Positions 10,900-22,376 of a DNA stretch of 64,000 nucleotides are shown here, in pieces. Where the stretch lies: the NCBI GenBank assembly GCA_032718475.1, contig JAUCBJ010008054.1:1-64000 (forward strand). The letters are read 5' to 3'. The position numbers and the translations under genes were made by a program. The notes beneath the pieces were generated by a model. It was not told the origin of the DNA. It made no database searches and saw only the letters and a list, made by a program, of their open reading frames with translations. How positions within the stretch are numbered: position 1 is the stretch's first letter; every line of letters starts with the position of its first letter. This DNA comes from Nemertoderma westbladi (taxonomy: Eukaryota; Xenacoelomorpha; Nemertodermatida; Nemertodermatidae).

Positions 10900-13600
10900 G
10901 GGAATATTAATACCGGTTCCTGAATGATATCGATATCTCCGTACCTGAACTGGACGTCCCAAAAGTATCTCTCATAGTCGGCATGGACTGCCCGACGGCC
11001 CACGAGAGACTACAGACCATATTCTGAAAGGATAGGGAGCGAGACCCGATGGCGATTCTCACGCCATTTGGATGGACACTCAGCGGCCCAATTAAGACCA
11101 GAATTCCGTTTAGCGTGTCGGAATCCTCAGGGTGCATGTTCACTGGCACAATGAAAGAAATGGAGGACGAAGGAGCAGAGGAGCAACTCAAGAGGCTGCT
11201 GCAGCAGGATTTCGAGGGGTTGAAGGAGACCGGGGTCGGGACCTCGGTGGAGGATAAGCAGGCTCTGAAGAGCATGAAGAACTCAATGAAGTGTGAAGGA
11301 GGGCGGTATACCATAGGGATGGTATGGAAACAACCGAAGTTACTGCTACCAGAAAACAAAAGGATGGTCTTGACGAGGCTTCGAAAGTTGTAACGAACAC
11401 TCAAACGGAGCCCTGAAAAGTATGAATATATCCACAAGACGATCTAGAAGTATGTGGATAGGGGGTGGGCCGTGGAGTTACCGGTCGATGAACCAAACAT
11501 GAACAGGACCTACTATTTGCCACTGCATGTGGCTTTGGACCCTAAGAAGGGCAAACTCCGGATGGTGGTTGACGCGTCGGCCAAGACTAACAGCAAGAGC
11601 TTGAATGACTACCTGCTGGAAGGCCCCAACATTTACAACTCGGGGATAGAGGTCCTGTTGAGATTCAGAAACTGGAAGCCAGCCTTTATGTGCGATATAG
11701 AAGGCATGTTCGACCAGGGCCGAGTGACGGAAGAGGACAGCGATAGTCAGCGCTTCCTGTGGTACAATGGCGACGAGGAACCGTCGGAGATACCGATGTA
11801 CAAGATGGTAGTGCAGAACATGGGGGCCAAATCGTCCTCATTCATAATGACTACAGCTGTGAGAGACACAGTGGAGGATAAGAAGGGAGAATACAGTGGG
11901 AATACAGTACGTCGACATGATTCGATGCGGATTCTATGTGGATGATGGGATGGGATCTGGAAACACAGTTGAAGAAATACTCGAGATAGGAGGTGAAGTT
12001 CGCGACATCCTAAAAGGATCCGGGTTCAACCTCACAAAATTCCAGTCCAATTCCAAGAAATTTATGGAGGCCATAGAAAATAAACGACCAGAGACAACGA
12101 TGGACAACCCCACAATGGCAAAGGGACAGATTATGGTGGATAAGAGGATGGAGCCATAGCAGAAGGCACTAGGGATCGTATGGAACCGGGAGACGGATGA
12201 GTTGGAGTATCAACTAAGTCAAGAGGGTGCCGAAATCCATACCAAATGAGGCTATGTGTCGTACATAGCGAGTATATACGACCCCCTAGGCCTGGCATCC
12301 CCACTGTTAGTCACGGGGAAACAAATACTAAAGAAGGTGCATAAGTTGAAGGATGATTGTGATGCGGAGATCCCGGAGGAGATAAGTAGACAATGGAGCA
12401 AGTGGACAGGAAGCCCAGAGGAGATGGGGACTTACAGTATGCCACGTGTATACTTCCCAGACGGAGACATGACCGATCTGGACCTACATATGTTTTCTGA
12501 CGCATCCTTGGAAGCATATGGAGCAGCACTTTATTTGGTACAGCAGAATGGGGATCATAAGCCCAGGCTTGCGTTTAGTAAAGCGAAGTCGATGCCACCA
12601 GATTCAGCATCGGTACCGAAACTCGAGCTAATGGCTGAGAGATTAGGAGTAAGGGTGACAGCATACTTGATGGACACTATACCCAGCATAGTGGAGACGC
12701 ACTACTGGACGGATTCCATGGTAGTGTTAGGGTGGCTACACAACGAGAAGACACGTTACCCTGTATTTGTGGCGAACAGGGTAGACGAGATAAGGGCAAC
12801 AACTGATCTGGAGAAGTGGCGCTACTGCCCAACCGACGACAACCCAGCAGATCTGCTATCGAGGGGCATTCTACGCCACGCTTTCTCGAGAAAGCAGGAG
12901 TTGTGGCAGCATGGGCCACCTTCCTTAATGATAAGTTGAGTTGGCCACCAATGAGGAAGATAAACCCAGGTGCGGAGGAAGTAGCAGTAGAGCAGGAGGG
13001 ATAGGAGTCGGATGGGGAAGAAATATACAGCCAATTGGCAAGGGAGATTAAGGAGGCGCCACCGAAACCGAGAGAACCATGCGACAACCCAACGGATAGG
13101 TTGCTCAGCTGGTATAAGACTAAAAAGTTGGTAGCATATTTGAGGGCCTATGGGGATTTCCTCAGGGGAGTTGGTAAGGATACCAAAACGAGACCCACTA
13201 TCGATCTGGAAGGGGCGGCCAAAGCCGTGATATGACACGAGCAAAGGAAGGGGTACGCGGATGAAGTAAACAGAGTCAGCAAGAAACAGCGCCTTCGTCA
13301 AGACAGCGAACTCAACGAGCTGCCGCCGCAATTGGACGATGACAGGATCCTGGTGATGAATTCCAGGGTGGTAAACAACGACAGCCCAGTTATTCCACCG
13401 AAACCGATAATAATCCCCAACAAGTCACCAATAGTCCACCAGATCATATGGGATTCCCATAAATCTATACTACATGGGGGTACAAATCAGACCCTGACGG
13501 AGATACGGAACACGTTCTGGGTTATCCAACTCAGAAAGATGGTGAAGGTGGTAGTGGGGCAGTGCCAGACCTGCCGATGGACGAAGTCATGGGTGGAAAA
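10900..13600 (+). pseudogene. BEL/Pao retrotransposon pol, broken
   Basis: Domains appear in normal BEL/Pao order but with stops and frame changes. The end of the retroviral-type protease (DUF1758-like; SLIVGMDCPTAHERL near 10960) leads to TPFGWTLSGP at about 11060. The reverse transcriptase follows (11454-12160), with KLRMVVDASAKT, LLRFR, DIEGMF and a YVDD catalytic box at 11934-11945. Next is the Pao RNase H region (12256-12940), with MFSDASLEAYGAALYL, PKLELMAERLG and WTDSMVVLGWL. Last is an integrase H2C2 zinc-binding motif (about 13440-13590) with H-x-G, FW and C-QTC. Stops occur near 11025, 11391 and 11446. The frame changes near 11900 and again near 12900. The integrase catalytic core is absent. 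The element is dead. Confidence 0.8.
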
Positions 13601-14326
13601 CAAGGAGGAAAGGGACACGGTGGATCAACCGGGTTACCGGGTTCGGATCCACTCCCGGCAGGAGAGGAAGAAGAGGGCGAGTTTGGGGCGATGCCACCGA
13701 TAGAGAGGATTGCAGCCCCAGCGGGGGAAGAGGAGGAGGACGAGTTCGGGGCGATGCCGCCGATAGCGAGGATCGGCCACTCAGATGCAGACTGGGTGGG
13801 CAGGAGGGTGGTGACAGCCAGCGGGGCGAGAGCCTTCTGGGACAAACCCAGTAAGCGGGCCTGGGAGCACGGGGAGCCGGCAATGGATTTCGCAGCGAGT
13901 ACGATCAGGTTGGGCGAGCAACCCGGAACAGCACCACGGGTAGAGTTTGGGGAAACAATGCCGAGGGTGGAGGAGGACATCGACATGGGTAGGGAGGACA
14001 GCGTTCAGATGTTTGCCTACCAGCTGCTCCATAGACCCAGGAGGCCACGCGGAGCCAAGGACGACTTGGGGTGGGACACACTGGTACACTGTTGCGATTA
14101 CTGTGGGAGACTTACCCACCAGCAAAAGAACTATCTGTACCGTTTCCAGAAGGGGACGGCGTGTCTCTACTGCCGCGAGTCGACCCATAAGATGGGTGGA
14201 TGTCCAAGGTTGCACAACCGATGCTCGAAGTGTAAGTTCCGGGGCCACATTGAGCGCCAGTGCGATTGGGTGGATGACGAGGAGAAGTTCCGGATCTTCG
14301 AGGAGTGCAATTATCAACTGCTGTGA
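13562..14326 (+). CDS. Gag-type nucleocapsid ORF with zinc knuckles
   Basis: This GC-rich 254-codon ORF ends in three metal-binding motifs: a CDYCG...H patch (residues about 177-185), a CCHC knuckle CLYCRESTHKMGGC, and a second knuckle CSKCKFRGHIERQC. CX2CX4HX4C spacing is the hallmark of retroelement Gag nucleocapsid domains. Residues about 30-75 contain a tandem duplication of an acidic segment (EEEEGEFGAMPPI and EEEEDEFGAMPPI). It overlaps the integrase zinc-binding remnant and lies downstream of pol, the reverse of normal gag-pol order. It is probably the Gag of a second, adjacent BEL-type copy, or an env-like accessory ORF. The true start is uncertain because the first ~25 codons overlap pol in another frame. 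Confidence 0.5.
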   Translation: MPDLPMDEVMGGKQGGKGHGGSTGLPGSDPLPAGEEEEGEFGAMPPIERIAAPAGEEEEDEFGAMPPIARIGHSDADWVGRRVVTASGARAFWDKPSKRAWEHGEPAMDFAASTIRLGEQPGTAPRVEFGETMPRVEEDIDMGREDSVQMFAYQLLHRPRRPRGAKDDLGWDTLVHCCDYCGRLTHQQKNYLYRFQKGTACLYCRESTHKMGGCPRLHNRCSKCKFRGHIERQCDWVDDEEKFRIFEECNYQLL

Positions 14327-15044
14327 TTTATCAACACTGACAATCTAACTCTTTATTTTCAACGGCCTTCGGCCTAACATATCCAGCAATCAGCCAGCAG
14401 CTTACGAACGCGACGACGCGTACAGTCTACACCGGTCGGGAGCTGATACTGTCAACTCCATCAGTCCCGTCACAGTTTGCCGGATATTCAATTGATGTGT
14501 ACCGCCTTCTGGCAAAGCGGCACCCAGTTTAAGCTATCAATCACAGCTAGCGAGTAGCGACCCACGAACGGCGACCTTCAAACAAACAGGTGCAGAGCCG
14601 GAAATAACTGTCGTAGGCTTTGCTTGGCTTGTGGTACCATTTGATTACATAATAGATTTTGGCAGACTGGGCGGTCGCTCTGACAATATGTATTGCGCAC
14701 CAACAATGCCTAAAACATCTATGGGAACAGCCAATTAGTGCGCTCGAATCATTTCTATTTATTCCTGCCTCTATCTTTATTCTTTACTTTGTATAACACA
14801 ATTTACAGTGCGGCAAAGAAGGGCTGGTTGACCATTGAAATAAATGCATTGGTAAAGGAATTCGGCGTTCACATTCCTAAGGCCCTGTGGGCTAAACAAA
14901 TTTAAACAGTACTATACATTAATATAGATAGGGCAACAGACAAACTGTCTAAGACACATTCCGATAGCCCGCAATTATGGCGTCTCTAAAGAGTCAAAAT
15001 ATAAATTAATAAAACCTCTCTGAAACAATAAAAATACCTACAAA
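14327..15044. other. Non-coding stretch downstream of the Gag-type ORF
   Basis: GC content falls from high to low across the stretch and no gene is recognised. The first 250 bases may be untranslated retroelement sequence. Confidence 0.4.
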
Positions 15045-15340
15045 AAAATACTGCAGAAATAAATATTAGTTACTGCAGTAACATATAATAATTACTGCAG
15101 TAACAAATATTTATTACTGCAGTAATAAATATTTATTACTGTAGCAACAAATATTTAGTACTGCAGTAACAAATATTTATTACTGCAGTAATCAATATTA
15201 ATAAATTAATAAATAATTGAATAAAAATTCCTACTGCGGTAACACATTATTTGTTACTGCAGAAAAAGAAAATTTATTATTACTGCAGTAAAAACTAATT
15301 CTTACTTTCAGTGACAAATATTTATTACTGCAGTATTTTT
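15045..15340. repeat. PstI-word tandem repeat (TTACTGCAGTAA units)
   Basis: About nine diverged copies of a roughly 25-bp unit built from TTACTGCAGTAACAAATATT. TTACTGCAGTAA is itself a perfect palindrome. Copy spacing varies, so the array is old or irregular. Confidence 0.7.
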
Positions 15341-15849
15341 TGGAGGCATATTTATTGTTATATAGAGGTTTTTATTACTTATATTTTACCCTTTAGTAGT
15401 CAAAGTCAATATACCCCATACCATTGGCAGTTTCAGGCAGGACTGTATGAAATGACTGACAGTACTACTTTGAAATCTTTGAGGACACTTTGTCATTTTC
15501 TTGGACCACTTTTAGAACTTTGAGACACTTTTAGTTCTTTGAGAAAATCTCAAAGAACAGATGCACTTTGAGACCCCGACTGTATATATACTTGCATGCA
15601 AAAATACAGAATGCCAACATCAACTGTAATGTGTAGGTAAAAAAACGCAAGTGTGATTATCTCAGAATTACAGTTTTGTCACATAGGACCTTTTTATGCT
15701 CAGCCCATAAATTTTTTTTAAATTTTCATCAATTTTGGTGTGACTTTAATTGGTAGCCTTTCGTATTGTGTCACGTACAATGAACGAACACATCTCCAAT
15801 CAGACTATACAACATTGGTGGTATTTCATTAGTCTCCCCTAGCTTGACA

Positions 15850-16081
15850 TTTGAACGGAACCGCCGCCGCTTGGCAGGACATTGCTTACGCCGTGAGGAC
15901 CAGCCAGTGCATAATCTTGTACTTTGGCGGCCTCATGGAGAGAATAAACATGGTGGGTGGACAGCCCATGACTTTCTTGAGACGCATCTCCAAAGACACT
16001 GGGCTTGAAGATGCGGATGATCTAGCAACTGTCATGGGTGATAGACGAAAGTCAATAGGACAGGTTACAGTTAAATTTTGA
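15850..16081 (+). pseudogene. LINE reverse-transcriptase C-terminal remnant
   Basis: The frame contains GGQPMTFLRRISKDTGLEDA followed by DDLATVMGDR. This matches the C-terminal tail of non-LTR reverse transcriptases, in which a T-F/Y...L..DTGL segment is followed by L...M.DR. The preceding ILYFGGLMERIN fits the usual YFGH-type segment. Only this tail is present. A second, more decayed copy lies near 22.7 kb. The exact LINE clade cannot be told by eye. Confidence 0.55.
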
Positions 16082-16490
16082 GAGTATTCAGCTGTTCTTT
16101 GCGTCGATTTTCCCCTGGAGAAGGATGAATTTTTAATTGTGCGTCAAAAGTCCCCCCACACCACCCCATATCTGTTACGTCACTATTCCCCCCTGAATCT
16201 CACTGGAAATATTAAATATTAATATAAGTACGTGGTAAGATCTTCTTAAATAATTATAATTATAAATAGCTAATATATTCCAAGATACTAGTTATAGGTC
16301 GTATAAAAATAATATAAACTAAAGTAACTCAAAAAAGTTCTGAATTCCATAAAACTATACTTGAGGACAATTTACATAATCGCCCTATACATAATTCAAT
16401 CCAAATAGATCGTTTTCATAAGTTTATTATCTACACGGGACATGGCCGTAACCGTAAACATAAGAAATCAACGATGGGAGTTTCCGCACA
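16082..16490. other. AT-rich 3' flank of the carrier gene
   Basis: No gene is recognised. This region is downstream of the minus-strand mitochondrial carrier and would hold its 3' untranslated region. AATATAAA/AATAAA-like words near 16260-16330 could serve as polyadenylation signals. Confidence 0.4.
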
Positions 16491-16496
16491 AAACGT

Positions 16497-17348
16497 TCAA
16501 TTATTTCTCAACCCGAACTCGGTGACTTTCCTCTGAGCATACTGCATCACGACCATGGAGCAGCCGTTGGATACAAAGCTCCGTATAGTACCCGGCCATA
16601 TCCCTCGATACAGACCCTTAAGACCGCCCCTCTCCCGTACCGTTACCCCTAACCTAGTCCACAACGAGCACTGAGTCCCGTAGCCCCCCTGTACCTGAGA
16701 CTTCATGTTCTCTAACGGCCAGACCAGCCACCAACCCAGAGTGGCGGCTACCCCGGAAATAATAAACGGCCCGAGAATCGGCCTTTCGAACGCGCTCGGA
16801 AGGTTCCGTCGACACGAGTCAATCATAATAAAATATGACGTCATTAATCCCATCGTACGTAACCAGGTTACGGAGAACCCGGTGTAGACGGCGCCCACGG
16901 TCCACGACTGCCCAGTCTGTCGTCGCACTTTAATCAACTCCAACGGGCTTTCTATAAGAGCCCGGGCCGATGAACCGGCCATCCCGGCCACGAGGACGCG
17001 CCACTGCAGGCCGAATGTGCCGGGGATCTCGGCCTTTAGGGCCGGCGTGTCGAGGTACGTGTATACGGCCTCGAATACGGCGAACTGGGTGGATCTGTAG
17101 ACCCCAGAGCCGCACAACGGGGGTATACAACCCCGGTAGAATCCTCGCAAACCTTCGCGCGCGTAGACGCCCCCTATCGTACGGAGCATTCCTCCCGACT
17201 CTGCGTAACCGCGTTGCGCTTGCATCTTCGTCTTTACCGTGTCCCACGGGTGACCCACAGCCACACTCGTCGTACCATAGAGAACGCCCACGCACAGACC
17301 TATGGCGCCCTCTTTTAGCCAATTAGATCTATTTTCGTTGTGCGTCAT
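16497..17348 (-). CDS. Mitochondrial carrier family (SLC25) protein, single exon
   Basis: An intact 283-residue protein of normal carrier length (about 300) with the three-fold repeat of the family. Each repeat has the P-x-[D/E]-x-x-[K/R] signature: P34-W-D36-T-V-K39, P135-L-E137-L-I-K140 and P211-L-E213-N-M-K216. The first two repeats have the accompanying G-[FL]-YRG motif (GFYRG near 69-73), and the third has GLYRG. Carriers of this type exchange metabolites across the inner mitochondrial membrane through six transmembrane helices. The substrate cannot be assigned from sequence by eye. The ATG at 17348 starts a frame with no introns, which is notable for an animal gene and could mean a retrogene or acquisition from another eukaryote. 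It is divergently arranged with the MFS gene 1.8 kb away and has similar high GC content. Confidence 0.85.
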   Translation of the reverse strand: MTHNENRSNWLKEGAIGLCVGVLYGTTSVAVGHPWDTVKTKMQAQRGYAESGGMLRTIGGVYAREGLRGFYRGCIPPLCGSGVYRSTQFAVFEAVYTYLDTPALKAEIPGTFGLQWRVLVAGMAGSSARALIESPLELIKVRRQTGQSWTVGAVYTGFSVTWLRTMGLMTSYFIMIDSCRRNLPSAFERPILGPFIISGVAATLGWWLVWPLENMKSQVQGGYGTQCSLWTRLGVTVRERGGLKGLYRGIWPGTIRSFVSNGCSMVVMQYAQRKVTEFGLRNN

Positions 17349-19129
17349 TGTCTAGTTTCATTTAAGCTTATTTTAGATCCCATTCCCTAAGTTCTCGCCC
17401 CTTTTATGTCCTCCTCCAAGGTAAACAAATTAAAATTGTAGGCCTAATTAACCAAGTTAAGAAAATGAACTAAAAAATATCAATTTCTTTCTTTAAATGT
17501 CATATAAATTCTACATTAAATAATGATCTACAACAAAAAAAATTGCAAAATTATGATTTCATAATGAAAAAAACGGGTAGTTTAATAAATTAAACAAAAC
17601 AACCGCCATCCTTTGAGCTGTACAGTGTGTCAACAATTAATATAGTACAGCAAACAGCAGCACTAATATAATTGGTCGAAATAAACTGCCACATTCATCA
17701 GTTTAGAGTATTGGTTGGTTCTGGTTGACAAAGTATCATTTAGGGATAAAAACGATCAATATACTGTATGTTATGTTGAGTATACAGCTATGTAAGTAAC
17801 AGATGTTTTAAAGCATAATAATTAGGCTAAATTGCGTGTATTTTACGCAATTAATTTTTGGGGGTTGGGGTTGCCATGATTGTGGAATTATAGTTCAAAA
17901 GCACAAAAGGTTTACGGAAAATACAGAATCTCCAGATAACAACTCAAATAGGCCTACCCGCCTTATTTTATTATTGCTGTAGTAATATGTCGAATTAAAA
18001 AGGGTATCCAAACTGTAGGATAGTGATCACTATCAGTATCAACTGTATGTACATATAAATGTAAACCTATATAAGTAACAAGGGAGATTATTATTCTAGA
18101 ACTGAGATGAAAGAACATAGCTACAGTATACGAATATCTTATATTCTAATAGTTATATAATTAAAGTAATACATGAAAATATACTCAATGTCACTTCTTT
18201 CATTATCATACACAAACAACCGGCCCCCGACAACTCGTGTCCCAAATCAGGTCCGTATGACAGATTTTAGACATTTCGTGTCCATCAAATAGAAAACCAT
18301 AAGTTTATTATTTTGGTTTTGGTGAGGGTTTGTAAGTTTATGTTTGGTAAAGCCCTCAAATTATTGCCGTCGGCCGAAAGGGCCGTGAACGGCAGTTAAT
18401 TCAGCGAAATTAAACTACCGAGATTTACGTAGGGTTAGGATTCCGTGATAATTTTAATTCGCGTTTAGGCCTGCGCAAAAAATTCTGGGAGTTGTATGGC
18501 AGTATGGACACGGGTTGCATCCGCACAGGAATTCCCCCCTGTCGTTGTTTGGACAAGGGGTTGCGTTCACAAACGATATAGTTAGGTCCCTTTTCAAAAT
18601 CAAGGTGTATGTGGTAGAAGTACGTTGCGTCCACACACGATTTGTCAGAACTCGTATTATTGGTATGGACTGGACACGCGGTTGTATTGGTTTCATCCTG
18701 GGGGTGTCCATTTTCGGACTCGAATTATTTGGATACGGGTTGCGTCTTGCATCCATACTCGATGAGTTGTCGTGTTGAAAACATAACATATCCTTTGTCT
18801 TTGTCTTTGTTTATTATTATCATTATTATGTACCGCGTACCGGTACCGTACTGCCGTAGTGTATTAATAACGGTAGTATGATTATCTGATTCTTGTGAAG
18901 ATATTATACACAGTATTATTGAAAAACTGCAAGCAGAAGTGCCAAGTTACTCAAGGACTAGTCTTTAATACAGTACTAGTCAGTCAGTTTCCTACTGGTA
19001 CTGAGGTCTGGCAGTGCTGTATGTTATCGTATCGTCTGATATTCCGATATTTGTTTGTGACGGTAGCAGTATTCCTGGATTCAGGGATTGGAGGATATGA
19101 ATCAAAGGTGACGACTAAAAGTCGGCGAA
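17349..19129. other. Intergenic region between two divergent transporter genes
   Basis: This AT-rich 1.8 kb must hold both 5' flanks. A GC-rich patch at 18366-18395 contains inverted GGCCGAAAGGGCC-type words. Between 18490 and 18770 a degenerate repeat recurs (GGACACGGGTTGCATCC, GGACAAGGGGTTGCGTTC, GGATACGGGTTGCGTC), roughly every 45-60 bases. No gene is recognised. Frames at 18425-18881 are shadows of this repeat. Confidence 0.5.
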
Positions 19130-20398
19130 ATGGCTTTCCGCGTGGAGATAATATATTTAATTGGTTTCTTGGATATGTTGGGCGTGGCCTTTGTAATGCC
19201 GTTACGCACACCACGCTTAAACTTACTCGGCGCCAGGCCAGCACTAACCGGCTTGTACACGTCCATCTACGGCGGATTGCAACTGCTAACAGGCCCTTTA
19301 ATAGGCCACTGGAGCGACGAGTACGGTAGGAGATATATCCTTCTGCGATGCTGCGCTGTAATATCTATATGTTATCTCCTAGGCGGACTTTGTGCCTCCA
19401 TCGAGCCTTTCTTTCTATTAGTAGTGCCTTTAGCCTTCTTCAAACACACTCAATCACTATGCAAGATCTATATAACGGACGCAACGCCGTTCGAAAACCA
19501 AGGTCACGTTCACGGCGCTTTCAACGCGATCTCTAATGTTGGATTCGTTGCGGGTCCGGTCATAGGCGGATACATTTGGGACAACCCTGATGGATTTCTC
19601 ATCGTGTCTATTCTAGCTTCGTTATGTTTCATCCTATGCTTCCTAATCTCATTGTTTTTTCTCGGTGAGGTCCATCGGCATGCCACACCGAGCGAGCTCA
19701 GCCTTGATGCAGATCCAGACTCTCGCCTAGTCGGGACTACCGGCCCTACCGGTAGTCTCAGCAGTGTCCAACTCGCGGTCGCCCATTCTAGAAGTTTCCT
19801 TCACTCTCTGCAACAACTCCAATGGCCACTCATATGGGATAACTTCCTCACTCGCTTCCTCATAAGTAGCTCAATCATTATTTACCGAACAAACTTTAAC
19901 AACTTCATGACCGACCAGTTCGACGTTGGGCCCAAGTTTATCAGCTATATGATAGCTTTCGGCAGCATTGTTGGGGCTATCAGCGGCTTTCTCGTTGGCC
20001 ACTTGATGCGACTATGCGTGAACCACGATTTGTTGGAGATTTTCCTAACAACCATCATAGCGGCATCTGTTATCGGGATTACTACCGCCCCCAACGCTAC
20101 CTGCGTCTTCCTATTAGCAGCCCCGTTATCTTTCAGTCTCAGCGCCATGCGAGTTCTAACCAATCACATTCTCATAAGACGGGTTGGCGCCCAAAGTCTC
20201 GGTACGTTGCTAGGCGCCGCCCTATCAGTGACCTCGCTGTCTCGTATTGTGTTCCCTCTTATAGGCGGAGTTGTCTTCGAATACTCCCGGTTCGCCCCTG
20301 GTATCATTGGGGGCGGGTTAGCTAGCTCTGCCCTTGTTATCATGGTGGTTAGGTTATTGGTATTTGGGCAGCGTAGAGTACACGAACATTCCGAATAG
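19130..20398 (+). CDS. Major facilitator superfamily transporter, MFSD9-like
   Basis: An intact 422-residue, single-exon frame of typical MFS length, with about twelve hydrophobic segments. Between the second and third helices is the family signature GHWSDEYGRR (residues 59-68, the G-x3-D-x2-G-R-R motif A). The N-terminal stretch (LIGFLDMLGVAFVMPL, then LGARPALTGLYTSIYGGLQL) resembles MFSD9, an orphan transporter of unknown substrate in animals, and related SLC22A18-like proteins. The central loop (about residues 185-225) is hydrophilic and serine/threonine rich, as expected. The ATG at 19130 is the first in frame. Like the carrier gene 1.8 kb away on the other strand, it has no introns and is GC-richer than its surroundings. 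The MFSD9 assignment is by pattern; other MFS orphan groups are possible. Confidence 0.75.
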   Translation: MAFRVEIIYLIGFLDMLGVAFVMPLRTPRLNLLGARPALTGLYTSIYGGLQLLTGPLIGHWSDEYGRRYILLRCCAVISICYLLGGLCASIEPFFLLVVPLAFFKHTQSLCKIYITDATPFENQGHVHGAFNAISNVGFVAGPVIGGYIWDNPDGFLIVSILASLCFILCFLISLFFLGEVHRHATPSELSLDADPDSRLVGTTGPTGSLSSVQLAVAHSRSFLHSLQQLQWPLIWDNFLTRFLISSSIIIYRTNFNNFMTDQFDVGPKFISYMIAFGSIVGAISGFLVGHLMRLCVNHDLLEIFLTTIIAASVIGITTAPNATCVFLLAAPLSFSLSAMRVLTNHILIRRVGAQSLGTLLGAALSVTSLSRIVFPLIGGVVFEYSRFAPGIIGGGLASSALVIMVVRLLVFGQRRVHEHSE

Positions 20399-21263
20399 GG
20401 CGTAGAATATGAATTAATATTAAATAATGGACGTTATTAGTAATAGATAATAATTATTCTCGATCTCAGGGTTTGGATTCTTTCTAGTCGCAATAATATG
20501 TGCTATATTTTATTTTACCTTTTATACATATTTAATCCTAATTTATGTATTTGTAACATATTCTATGTGGGTTGTAATTAGTTTTTATTGTCGGTCAGTC
20601 TGTTTTTCAAAAACGTTAGACCGACAGGGGTCTCTAACATTCTCCCACTTTCATGTACGAAATGAAGGGCCCGGGGGGGGGGGGGGTGTTGGCGGAAATT
20701 CCATCTCATAGTTACAGTAGTGACATCATATTATAACCAAAACAATACAAAAAACGAAAAAACGAAATGAACAAACCCATAATATTACACAAAACAATAA
20801 ACGAATTAGTATCTGTCGCAAATTCCATCTTAGCGAGTTACAGTAACATTATATTCTATCGAAAATTATAAACGAGAGTCAAATATCACAGGATGCAGTG
20901 ATATTTTTGTCCGTAATCGCCTGTTACCGGTACTTGCTTTGTTTTTCTACTGTAGTTCCCCTCCAATTTTTGTTGACGTCATATGGCGAGCCCCCTTTTT
21001 CTATTTAAATAGAGAAAGTAAATGAAACTTTCAACCTATTCAAAATTTGATATGAACTGCTGTGTTTTCAAAATTGTAACTGTAGAAACGATTGTAGATG
21101 GAAAACATCTAATATGAAACATGTTGGTAAAACATAGTAACATATTTGGTGGAATTTATAAAATTGTATATTAATAGAGAATCACAAAATATAACAAGTA
21201 TAAAATGGTTGGATTTATTATTAAAAATGCCATCTTTAGCGTTTGCAGTTGTCTTTACCGTAC
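20399..21263. other. 3' flank of the MFS gene and low-complexity DNA
   Basis: No gene is recognised. A G-run lies at about 20669-20686. An inverted pair GTCGGTCAGTCTG / AGACCGAC is seen near 20590-20630, which could be a small hairpin. Confidence 0.4.
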
Positions 21264-21331
21264 GCGTATTCCCAATCCTTACACTAGTAGGAACATAACT
21301 TGAATTGTAGCCTGGTTAATGAACTATTATT

Positions 21332-21389
21332 GGTTCACGGTCCTTGACATAGGTGACCATTATTACCGTAATGTGTGTGTGTGTGTGTG

Positions 21390-21420
<31 letters not shown>

Positions 21421-22376
21421 CCAGAGCGATATCTCAGTTATTTATTAATCAATCGAAACAAAATTTGGACAAAAGTTAGATATAGGGATGGCGAAGGCTC
21501 ATACAAAAAATTGGGTGTCGAGATGGTATTTGTGCGATGTGAGCGCTATATTTGCGTGTTTTCGCATGGTTTAGGAAAAAGCTATCTTGTCATAGGGAAC
21601 GCAATGAATGATTCTGATATTTGGCATGGAGGTACCTGAATTATTTGTAAATCGATTAACGGAGGCCGATTTTTAAATTTGGACCTACATTATGACCTAA
21701 TTGAAGATTTAATTAAGGTAATTAATTAGCACTGCTAGTACTGTCTGATTGTCTGCCTGTAGTAGGCATACCGGACCGGTACTACCTGACCACTGTAGGC
21801 CTATCTGCCTATCTTCATACTGTCATAGGTCAGTACAGCAGTAGGTCCTAGCCTAGCCCTAGCAGTAAATATAATATTTCGCCATGTTCGCAGGCGACTT
21901 CGCACTGACTACCAGTAGGCCTATGCAGCTATGCTATGAGATTAACCGTCCAGTCGTTCAGATGCATATGGTACCGGTACTGGAACGGGTTACGGTTTAA
22001 TCCTGCATTTGTCAATTACGACAATACCGGTACGACTTTGAGTACCGCTGTACCGGTACGCGGTAGCCTACCGTTACCGGTTGACCGGTAGGCGTAGGCG
22101 GTAGACCTACGGTGCGATGGTAGCCAGCCGGTAGGTGGTAGGCTTACCGTACCAGTATAAATGTTGGCGGATGGCGGGATGACGTCGTGTGGCGCGTAAT
22201 TACTTACCGGTTGCCGGTAGACGCCTACCCAACTCGTAACTGGTGGTCGTGGTCGTGGTGGGATGAGCACAGGAGCATGAGGTCGCCTACGATGGGAACA
22301 AGTGAAAAGGAAACATAGGCCTACCCGAACGAAAACGTATTATTATTGTACTGATTAAGTAGGAGGACCGTGAACC
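21332..22376. mobile_element. Nested 1.04-kb element with GGTTCACGGTCCT ends
   Basis: GGTTCACGGTCCT at 21332 is matched by its reverse complement AGGACCGTGAACC ending at 22376. The segment interrupts the left arm of the larger TIR element, whose matching sequence resumes immediately after it. It contains a TG microsatellite and a stretch very rich in ACCGGT and AGGCCT palindromes (about 21760-22260). No transposase was seen. Target duplication is unclear. Confidence 0.5.
21373..21420. repeat. (TG)n microsatellite
   Basis: Two TG-dinucleotide runs separated by a single TTAG interruption, inside the nested element. Confidence 0.9.

Noticed and set aside
13531-14317. Minus-strand ORFs of 98-178 codons
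   Set aside because: They are shadows of the GC-rich Gag-type ORF on the plus strand, which carries the zinc knuckles.
2444-14326. A single BEL/Pao element spanning 2.4-14.3 kb
   Set aside because: The integrase tail and 3' LTR at 2.4-3.2 kb precede the protease-RT at 10.9 kb on the same strand. The order is wrong, so at least two elements are present.
21397-21639. 80-codon ORF starting in the TG run
   Set aside because: The N-terminal CVCVCV is microsatellite translation, and the rest has no recognisable motif and lies inside a non-autonomous element.
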